Below are positions 46,101 through 52,361 of a DNA stretch of 64,000 nt, one piece after another. The stretch's first letter is position 1; each line of letters starts with the position of its first letter. The notes beneath the pieces are model-generated. The model was not told the origin of the DNA. It saw nothing but the letters and a program-made list of their open reading frames with translations, and searched no databases. A program made the position numbers and the translations under genes. This DNA comes from Marinoscillum sp. MHG1-6 (lineage in GTDB: Bacteria > Bacteroidota > Bacteroidia > Cytophagales > Cyclobacteriaceae), in contig NZ_JAMZMI010000009.1 in NCBI RefSeq assembly GCF_024714475.1, positions 119,888 to 183,887 of the forward strand, in the 5' to 3' direction.

Positions 46101-46384
46101 ACCGTTCGCCAGTTGGAACCGGCTTCGGTCATAAACCCTCCATTCAATGAAGGCACCAAACCACAATACATGAATGACGACTTACCACTACCGGAAGAAC
46201 CCAGAATCGCAACAAATCGATTTTCTGCCAATTTCACCAATACCTCGTCACTCTGACCCTCACGGCCAAAAAACAGGTGGCTTTCTTCAATTCCGAACGG
46301 TCTTAGTCCTGGAAAAGGGTTAATTAACTCGGTGATATCAACGATATCCTGCCCCTCGTCAATTTTGATTTCTTTCTCACTCAT
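43145..46384 (-). CDS. Membrane-anchored STAND-type NTPase with coiled coil and WD40 propeller
   Basis: This 1,079-residue protein starts with a novel-STAND (nSTAND1-like) NTPase: NPFPGLRPFGIEESHLFFGR (22-41), Walker A GSSGSGKSS (62-70), Walker B-like ILVVIDQFEELFRF (159-172) and a sensor-like VTITMRSDFIGEC (205-217). A winged-helix-like part (about 320-420) follows. One membrane helix lies at about 508-530 (ALFLGFAVLVSLFFIINAYL), preceded by basic QKRQIKRMR. Then come an Ala/Glu-rich coiled coil (about 534-650) and a WD40 propeller (about 735-1,050; blades such as GRLLVWDMKSG, GVVTVWDLEKRE, QSVRMWDTEN, DGIIRLFET). Positive charges before the helix place the NTPase in the cytoplasm and the propeller in the periplasm. 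It lies 1 bp from the TIR-like gene. Confidence 0.9.
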   Translation of the reverse strand: MSEKEIKIDEGQDIVDITELINPFPGLRPFGIEESHLFFGREGQSDEVLVKLAENRFVAILGSSGSGKSSFMYCGLVPSLNGGFMTEAGSNWRTVVARPGGGPIDNLAEALLIKDKAFSSLSEEDKLIKKTIIGTVLRSSSLGLVEVIKQLKTDDDQNILVVIDQFEELFRFRKLEAAHSDMDESSAFVNLLLEAIHQFEEPIYVTITMRSDFIGECAKFPDLTQMINDSHYLIPQMTRDQKRNAIDGPVAVGGGKIAPRLIQQLLNDVGDNPDQLPILQHALMRTWSFWVDNRKHGEMMDLRHYNAIGTLREALSQHANEAYDSLSKREKEICEVMFKSLTERGSENQGIRRPTKLGTIASIAGVTDDEVIHVVDKFREPGRSLLMPPYGIRLESETVIDISHESLMRIWDRLKRWLDEESKAAEMYLKLSEAAERFQQGRASLWKMPDLQLALNWREENKPTLVWGQRYNPAFERTIVFLETSEKAYITEQRNKELLQKRQIKRMRFAALFLGFAVLVSLFFIINAYLQKGYAEEALVVAEEQRQRAEDLQVEAEKNAEEAILERNKATKAQKEAEEQREEAVKQTAIAEAQTEIANAEKAKAEVARIAADEARVVAEDAQKEAQRNAKIAEEQRIQAENLRMQSIAQSMAIKATKIQNDDELKAVVAKQAFLYNEEYGDPNKNYNGDIYAGIYYGLQGVLDTKETIDVDGEKVTYSLNDGDSVMNQYRGYQDIVDPETGIVKNVGVKSVLYSADGNKMYSAGSDGRLLVWDMKSGKRQYKEIFRKTAFSSVANISPDEKYLALGTNDANILLIDLKNPSEKPKKIEGHRGGSVYDLVFLPESSQKFISTGADNRVLLHTEDTNEEIALLTAKPTALAINYHGTRIAVGTDRGEIYMIDLTSEGYEKTKIVYKKGSEQRIQALDFSHDDRLLAIGDYEGVVTVWDLEKRERSGPRLTGFTSPVTVVQFSPDDKLILASSTDQSVRMWDTENIYDLPTVFDDHTDWVNSVDFAPTGDRFVTACEDGIIRLFETTPDNYAARICGLIGGNMSDTEWSQYVGEDIDYVTTCEGLPQREDD

Positions 46385-46385
46385 T

Positions 46386-47891
46386 TTAGTTCTCGAGTTT
46401 GGTTAGAAATGGTTTTAGATGCTCTGGTTTAAACCCTCCATTATTTCCCAAGACCAGTGCGTTATTTTTTTCAAATTGTTTTAAATCTATGTCTTCCTTC
46501 GGGCCATCCATATAAACTGCCTTAGCCAAAAGTTTCTTTTCGCGTCCAAATCCAGGGGCTTTCAATAAATCCTGTAATTTGGTTTTCAGCCATGCTTCAG
46601 AAGATTTTCCGTAATAAATGATTGAAGCATCACATCTTCTCAGGTTCTCCTGGTGGATATACCTTATGTCCACAAGGTCTCCGTCAAAACTCGGAAGCAC
46701 TACTTTATATCCCGAATCTTCCAGGTATTTCTTTACTTCTTTGCTTTCATTTCTATCCTTCTTATCTGTCATCAGATAAATCACCTTGTTGTCCCCTTCT
46801 TCCTCAAGTTTATACCCTTTGATGTTTCGTTGCGTATTAAACCTACCTCCGGTTACCAGTTCCTCCCGAATAATGGATTTTAATTCAGGAATGGTGATTT
46901 GAAGAACTTCAGCTTCCTCCAAAGAAGCAGCCTCACTTTTCAAATCTTCAATAAATATCTTTTGTCGCTCTGTAACATTTTTAAGATCTGGAGACAGCCA
47001 AATTAATCTACTAAATGGTGTTTTGTCCTTGGCGGTCTTATTGTACTCCGCCATATCGTAAGTATGAGTAGAAGCCAATCGATTTTGAATGTCCACAATA
47101 GATAAGTCAGACCCTTTAGGTTTATAACCATAATCCTCACCAATCAAGTGAATAGACAGGCGGCATTTATCCAGGTCTCCCTTCACCATTGCCTCCAAAG
47201 GAGCAGATTCCTTAGGAAGGGAGTGCTGAGGCAATACCTTATAGCCATGACGTAACAACTCACGCTTGATGATGTCGCGCTGAATCACCATGTCTACTCC
47301 AGTACTGGCCAGGTAAACTGTTTTTTCCCGATCAACTACTGATTTATCATCCTTTTTCTCACTTTTGATCCCCTCACTAATCAATTGATTGATATCGTAA
47401 GCCATATCCACCAACTTCATCCAGTAACTTCTTTCAGCTTCATTTCCAAAGAAACGTTTGAACACCAGAGGTTCACCAGTTAACGGATCAACGATATAGA
47501 AATCATAAGGAATCAGATCACCCAGGGATGGTAAATGTTGGTCAACTTCATAAGGTTTGATATTGATCTTAAATACCCGTGGGATCCCTCCCACCCTCAA
47601 GGTACCTTTGGAGGTCGCTGCACTTGCAAAGTTCTCCACAGCCGAAATGAATCCTTGATTACTAATTAGGTTAGGGGTGGTTACCAGAAGGATAGCTCCA
47701 GCATTATCCAAATCCACATCTCCAAGATCGCTATCCGAGATCATTTTGATTTCGGCATCGTGCTTTGAAATTTGAGACAATAGAGTGGATAAGAATTTAT
47801 GAAAGTTCGACACCCAACCTTTTAAACCGCCCTCAATGGGTTGATTATCCGCTTCCGAATAACATAGTAGAATGTCCCTTTTAGAACTCAT
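46386..47891 (-). CDS. TIR-like / DUF4062-like / TIR-like three-domain protein
   Basis: This 501-residue cytoplasmic protein appears to hold three Rossmann-like domains. Residues 1-175 open with KRDILLCYSEADNQ and contain ISDSDLG and GAILLVTTPNLISNQGF, as in TIR-like folds. Residues about 190-345 open with KTVYLASTGVDMVIQRDIIK and contain LDKCRLSIHLIGEDYGYKP, typical of DUF4062. Residues about 367-501 open with KVIYLMTDKKDRNESKEVKK and contain LRRCDASIIYYGKSSEAWLK, again TIR-like. A canonical catalytic glutamate of NAD-cleaving TIR domains is not evident, so a scaffold role is as likely as NADase activity. The gene ends 1 bp before the STAND NTPase start, so the products probably work together. 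Domain names are by pattern and need profile confirmation. Confidence 0.75.
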   Translation of the reverse strand: MSSKRDILLCYSEADNQPIEGGLKGWVSNFHKFLSTLLSQISKHDAEIKMISDSDLGDVDLDNAGAILLVTTPNLISNQGFISAVENFASAATSKGTLRVGGIPRVFKINIKPYEVDQHLPSLGDLIPYDFYIVDPLTGEPLVFKRFFGNEAERSYWMKLVDMAYDINQLISEGIKSEKKDDKSVVDREKTVYLASTGVDMVIQRDIIKRELLRHGYKVLPQHSLPKESAPLEAMVKGDLDKCRLSIHLIGEDYGYKPKGSDLSIVDIQNRLASTHTYDMAEYNKTAKDKTPFSRLIWLSPDLKNVTERQKIFIEDLKSEAASLEEAEVLQITIPELKSIIREELVTGGRFNTQRNIKGYKLEEEGDNKVIYLMTDKKDRNESKEVKKYLEDSGYKVVLPSFDGDLVDIRYIHQENLRRCDASIIYYGKSSEAWLKTKLQDLLKAPGFGREKKLLAKAVYMDGPKEDIDLKQFEKNNALVLGNNGGFKPEHLKPFLTKLEN

Positions 47892-47955
47892 TTCTCATTT
47901 AATTAGGTGGTTAATATTCAAATGTACCAATTGCATGAACCAATTCAAATTATAG

Positions 47956-50900
47956 CTAAACGCTGAACAAAGCATCCGATAACTCGACCTCTTTTTCAAC
48001 ATATCCATTGAATATATTCACAAATACCTCCATGGCCTCGATATGCTTGGACATGAAGTCAAATAGATCCTCTTTTGACAAAATCAAGAAAGTACAACGG
48101 TTACGTGTGAGCGCTGTAAAGTCATACACGTCATCATCCAAAATGACCTGCTCACCAACAAGGCTTCCCTTGCCTCTGGTCTCCATCATCTGATCTCCCT
48201 TATATATATCAACCTCTCCTTCCAGGATCATATATATAGGCAATTGCCCATGATCCCCTTCCTCTACTATGGTGGTGCCTTCCTGAATACGAACCTCATC
48301 CAATAATTCAGTCAGGTCAGCGATCATGTCTCCCGGAATATGTTGCAACTCATAAACCTCCTTCACAAAAAGTACTCTCTCAATCAATAATAGCTTTTGA
48401 TGGAAGTCCTCATCTTCTCCACGGAATACCGGAGGCAGTATCGCCTTATCCAGTTCCTTTTTCACAGAAGGCTTTAACCTCTTAGTATTCAGGTGATAGG
48501 CATCGGTATCCAGCTTATACATGGTATAAGCCGCGGTTTGTAACAATAATGGATCAGGGTTAAATAAATTGGCTATTAGGTCATTAGAAACCTCCACTCC
48601 TTCCATCTGACTAATGCGGTATAATGCCAAAGCCTTTGTATACCTGTTTATCCTGTTATAATCTCGATTGATGACCTGCAACAAAAGATCATAATAAGAT
48701 TCAAAGTCTTCCGGAGGATAGAAATTATGAAGCTTATTCAGTTTGTCCTCTAACTTGATTTCATCGACAACTGGGAATAATTTTGGTTTGAGCTCTTCCT
48801 CGACGAATATATTCATCATCTCCACTCCGAAAGTGATACTTTCTGAGGTTCCGTCCTGAATGTTTTCTTTAACCAGTCGTATGTTTTGAGAATCATAGAT
48901 CATGCTCAAAAGCATGAAGAGGTTATTATAATTTCTTCGATCCTCTTCCTTGAAAGCTGCTGAAATCATTTCATCCACATGGTTCTCTTCCTGAATCTCA
49001 GTAGCCGTTTTCATATTCCAGGTGATATCACCAATTTCTGACTCGAAGATCAATTTGATCCTTGCCGATTGGAAATCTCTTGATTGGAATCCCTGATAGC
49101 TAAGCGCAAGCAGAAGTTCAGAAACAATTTGCTTATCCGGAAAATCTATTTTCTTCCAAAGAAGATCCTGAGCGGAACGCCCGCCTATTTTACCAAGCAA
49201 TTGAATAATCCTAAACATGGTGCTTGGATACTGCCCGGTTTTATAAAAAGAGGTATCAATAGTATGAAAAGCCGCCTCACCACCTAATGCAATCGCCGAC
49301 ATCGCAACATTTGAGTAGGTAGAATGATGTAAATGTTCCACAAGAACAGGCCAAAGTTCCGGTCTGCGTAATTTTCCTGCTGAAATTATCGCAGCTTTTC
49401 TCACCTTAGGGTTGATGTCTCGAAGCAACTCCAACACATAGGGCAAATGTTTGTCATCTGTTGACTTTGACAATATTCTGGCACCATATACACGATCTTC
49501 AGATTCTGTTGATCTGATGAGTTTTCTCAAACTCACATCATTCATTTCGTAGGCTTCTGCTTTCTCCAGGTTTTTGATGGCTGTTTTTGCCAACGCTAAA
49601 GCTTCTTCGTCACCTTCTGACTTCGCATCCTTTTTAATAATCTCAAGGGCATCAAAGCAAACAAGTTCATCTAGCTTTTTATAAGCATATCGTCTAACCT
49701 CCGGAAAACGTACATTTAGTGAATCCAACAAAGACCTTTCAAGTTGAATTGGATCAATTCTCTCCAATACTTTCAATGCATTGATAATCCGAGACGGTTC
49801 CTTGCTGGAAAGCTCTTCCTTAATCACATTCATCGGAGTATCTTCATTTCTGGCACCCTCTCCCTTCAAGGCTTTCTTCTGCTCCTCAAGTGTCTCTTTT
49901 AAGGTGACCTTATATTGATCAAACAGTTTGATTGCCGCGAAAATTACTCCTACGGCAATTCCCACAATAAAGTATGAGTAATGGATCAGCTCAAAATAGG
50001 TAAGCAAACCAAGTCCCATCTGGGCTGCACCGGCTACGAGGATCGCTAACTGATTAATTACCCCTTCAATCCTTGACTGGATATCAAAGCGTATTCTGAT
50101 ATCTATTGGTAAGAAGAAAAGCTTGAAAGCCGGACTTTCCAGGGCATCACGCAAACTGGCCGTAAACGCTTTTGCACTTACAGTAAAGAGAAAGAAATAC
50201 AAGAATTCCTTAGTCCTGGTCTCATAACCATATAAGTGTCCTGAAAAAATACCACCTATAGTAAAGAGTATCAGGATAATGGGCATAGTCATCAGGGCCA
50301 CCTTCAACCCAAAGCGATCAATAATAATGTCATTGACAAAACTCTGGATCAGGAAACTCATGATCATCACCGTTCCTGAGAAGAAGGAAAGGAACGTCGT
50401 TAATTGATCCTCGTCCGGAAAATTGATGTCTGTTACACTATAAAATGTATAATCAACGAAAATGCTGGCACCCACTGAAAATATCAGGAAGAAGCAAAGT
50501 AATCGCAGATATGGATTTTTAAACAACCCAAAGAAATTCACCTCTTTAGGCTTGTTCTTATCATTATCGCCACTTTTAGTGGCTTTATCTACATTGAAAT
50601 CTTTAATGATCCAAAGCGTGAAAATCAGCACCCCAAAAGAGGCTATCGCTGAAACCAATAGCAAATCATATGGGTGATCCATCCCCGGAATTTCTTGAAT
50701 GAACGGAATCGAGAAGAAAGCAAGGATCGTTGCAGTCAGCGCTCCCGTATCTATTCCTCCAATAATTCTTTTTGAAGCCCTCAGATCGAACATCCTACCG
50801 AAAAGTCCCCAAAACCCAACCAACGTTATGGCTGTTATCGGACCAATCATAACGAACATCGTAAATGGCAGATACTTCAGCTCCTCTTTACCACTTTCAA

Positions 50901-51219
50901 ATTGAGTGAATGAAAAGGCCCCACGCATACCCACCATAAAGAGAACAATGAGGAAAAAGATAGAAACAATCAGCGTACTGTAGTTAATACGCTTCTGAAG
51001 AATTACAAAAAGGTATGTAGTAAATATCCCGGCAGCACCCGCAGCGAAGAAAGCCTGGTCCAAATAGCTTTCATCCATTTCAAGAAGAAACAGGGTTTCG
51101 GCACCTACTTGATAGGTCGCCAGGAAGATTCCCATAAAAAAGCCCATGCCCAGTAATAACAACATTGGCTTTTCTTCTCCGGGTTCTCCCCCGAGGAATG
51201 CTAGAAAAGACTTTAACAC
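47956..51219 (-). CDS. Npt1/Npt2-type (ATP/ADP translocase-like) membrane protein with HEAT-like repeats and cyclic-nucleotide-binding-like domain
   Basis: This 1,087-residue protein has about twelve membrane helices in residues 15-440 (GMGFFMGIFLATYQVGAETL is the first), resembling the nucleotide-translocase/MFS fold. Residues about 455-900 are helical repeats of the HEAT type (DINPKVRKAAIISAGKLRRP). The C-terminus (about 955-1,075) is a cNMP-binding-like beta-roll: EGTTIVEEGDHGQLPIYMIL, LEGEVDIYKG and GSLVGEQVILDDDV. The GE of the phosphate-binding cassette is present, but the expected arginine is absent (YDFTALT in its place), so cyclic-nucleotide binding may be lost. It is the first gene of the six-gene run. 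What it transports, if anything, is unknown; a sensor derived from a transporter is possible. Confidence 0.83.
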   Translation of the reverse strand: MLKSFLAFLGGEPGEEKPMLLLLGMGFFMGIFLATYQVGAETLFLLEMDESYLDQAFFAAGAAGIFTTYLFVILQKRINYSTLIVSIFFLIVLFMVGMRGAFSFTQFESGKEELKYLPFTMFVMIGPITAITLVGFWGLFGRMFDLRASKRIIGGIDTGALTATILAFFSIPFIQEIPGMDHPYDLLLVSAIASFGVLIFTLWIIKDFNVDKATKSGDNDKNKPKEVNFFGLFKNPYLRLLCFFLIFSVGASIFVDYTFYSVTDINFPDEDQLTTFLSFFSGTVMIMSFLIQSFVNDIIIDRFGLKVALMTMPIILILFTIGGIFSGHLYGYETRTKEFLYFFLFTVSAKAFTASLRDALESPAFKLFFLPIDIRIRFDIQSRIEGVINQLAILVAGAAQMGLGLLTYFELIHYSYFIVGIAVGVIFAAIKLFDQYKVTLKETLEEQKKALKGEGARNEDTPMNVIKEELSSKEPSRIINALKVLERIDPIQLERSLLDSLNVRFPEVRRYAYKKLDELVCFDALEIIKKDAKSEGDEEALALAKTAIKNLEKAEAYEMNDVSLRKLIRSTESEDRVYGARILSKSTDDKHLPYVLELLRDINPKVRKAAIISAGKLRRPELWPVLVEHLHHSTYSNVAMSAIALGGEAAFHTIDTSFYKTGQYPSTMFRIIQLLGKIGGRSAQDLLWKKIDFPDKQIVSELLLALSYQGFQSRDFQSARIKLIFESEIGDITWNMKTATEIQEENHVDEMISAAFKEEDRRNYNNLFMLLSMIYDSQNIRLVKENIQDGTSESITFGVEMMNIFVEEELKPKLFPVVDEIKLEDKLNKLHNFYPPEDFESYYDLLLQVINRDYNRINRYTKALALYRISQMEGVEVSNDLIANLFNPDPLLLQTAAYTMYKLDTDAYHLNTKRLKPSVKKELDKAILPPVFRGEDEDFHQKLLLIERVLFVKEVYELQHIPGDMIADLTELLDEVRIQEGTTIVEEGDHGQLPIYMILEGEVDIYKGDQMMETRGKGSLVGEQVILDDDVYDFTALTRNRCTFLILSKEDLFDFMSKHIEAMEVFVNIFNGYVEKEVELSDALFSV

Positions 51220-51262
51220 GTTCGGTCGGTATTAGGTGATCAGTGAGTTAAAACTATGAATA

Positions 51263-51305
51263 TTTCGTGAATCAATCAATCAAATGGTCAAGTCAATTCA
51301 CGAAA
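51263..51305. promoter_or_regulatory. 10-bp inverted repeat upstream of the Npt-like operon
   Basis: TTTCGTGAAT (51263-51272) and ATTCACGAAA (51296-51305) are perfect inverted repeats with a 23-bp spacer. They lie in the 130-bp gap ahead of the operon start at 51219. On the minus strand TAGTTTTA (51256-51249), a -7-like box, follows immediately. No T-run follows, so an operator is a better guess than a terminator. Confidence 0.4.
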
Positions 51306-51349
51306 AGTTAAAATTCAACCAATAACCCAATTCAAGTCAAAAGATTCAT

Positions 51350-52159
51350 TTACTTTTTATGTCCCTTTTTCTTGTTGCTCTCAGCGTTAGTACTTCTTCC
51401 TTTTCTCTGGAGCTGTTGGTCAAATTCAAATAAATAGGAAACAGATACAGAAAATGTATTATTCCTATATGACATCCTTTCGTTATATCCGTAAATTCCT
51501 ACCGTTAAATCAGGGTTTCCATTAAAGCCCATGTTTGAGTGACCATAGTAATATCTAAAGTCTACCTGCAAGCGACATTTAGTAATTAAATCCAGATAGA
51601 ACCCTCCTCCTACCGCCAAGCCAAACTGCATAATGTTTGCCTGAGGCACTGCGACCACACCGTTTTCTATATCCGATTTTGATTGCTGAAACACAACCTT
51701 ATCATATTTCAATAATCCCTGCTCAAATTCTGACTCCCCTCCATTGATCTGCCCTTTACCAGCTACCCAAAATCGCATTTTAATCCCGCCATTAACATAA
51801 TAATGCACTGGAGGAGTCCTGCCAAAAGTCATCCTAAAAAGCATAGGAGCTGAAATAAAATGGTTGGTGGTGCTGCTCGAAGCATCGTACCCAAGATCAA
51901 ACCTGCTTTCCAAATCTTTTCTAATCTGCTCGTAGTAAAGCTCACCATGAACCGAGAAAAGCTCAGATGCCTGGTAGATCACTACTCCGCCAGCTTCAAA
52001 ATTAAAAGTAGGACTCACTTTCACATCCTCTTCAGTATATCTTGGGCTCTGATATTTGAAACTACTTAAGCTAACTCCCGCTTTTGGGCCAAACCAGTAC
52101 TGCGCATCAGCAGATAAAATGGTAAAAAGAAAGATTGCCAGGAAGGTGAAAGTTCTCAT
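51350..52159 (-). CDS. Outer-membrane beta-barrel protein (PorT-like family)
   Basis: This 269-residue protein has a signal peptide (about 1-19, cleavage before QYWFGPK) and a barrel of about eight to ten amphipathic strands. YWFGPKAGVSLSSFKYQSPR at the start and MQFGLAVGGGFYLDLITKCR later are typical of the outer-membrane-protein beta-barrel family that includes PorT. The final strand ends in aromatic-rich VSVSYLFEF (about 240-248), followed by a basic tail (QRKGRSTNAESNKKKGHKK). The tail is unusual for the family and should lie in the periplasm, where it might contact peptidoglycan. It lies 130 bp upstream of, and is co-directed with, the six-gene run, and diverges from the PorP gene. Confidence 0.85.
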   Translation of the reverse strand: MRTFTFLAIFLFTILSADAQYWFGPKAGVSLSSFKYQSPRYTEEDVKVSPTFNFEAGGVVIYQASELFSVHGELYYEQIRKDLESRFDLGYDASSSTTNHFISAPMLFRMTFGRTPPVHYYVNGGIKMRFWVAGKGQINGGESEFEQGLLKYDKVVFQQSKSDIENGVVAVPQANIMQFGLAVGGGFYLDLITKCRLQVDFRYYYGHSNMGFNGNPDLTVGIYGYNERMSYRNNTFSVSVSYLFEFDQQLQRKGRSTNAESNKKKGHKK

Positions 52160-52361
52160 TGTCAGTTATTCTTGATTGTAATAATACTAAAACCCGAGCT
52201 AGTTAGGGCCATTTTCACCCCCTTTTTTCTTAGTATGATTCAATGAAAACCAGATATCATTATAAAACACCAATTGCCTCAGCAGTTGCAGATCATCAGA
52301 TTAGTTTGTTATTTTAGCATTAATTCGACAAATCCTTTTAGTAAAAAGGGTCAACTGGTGT

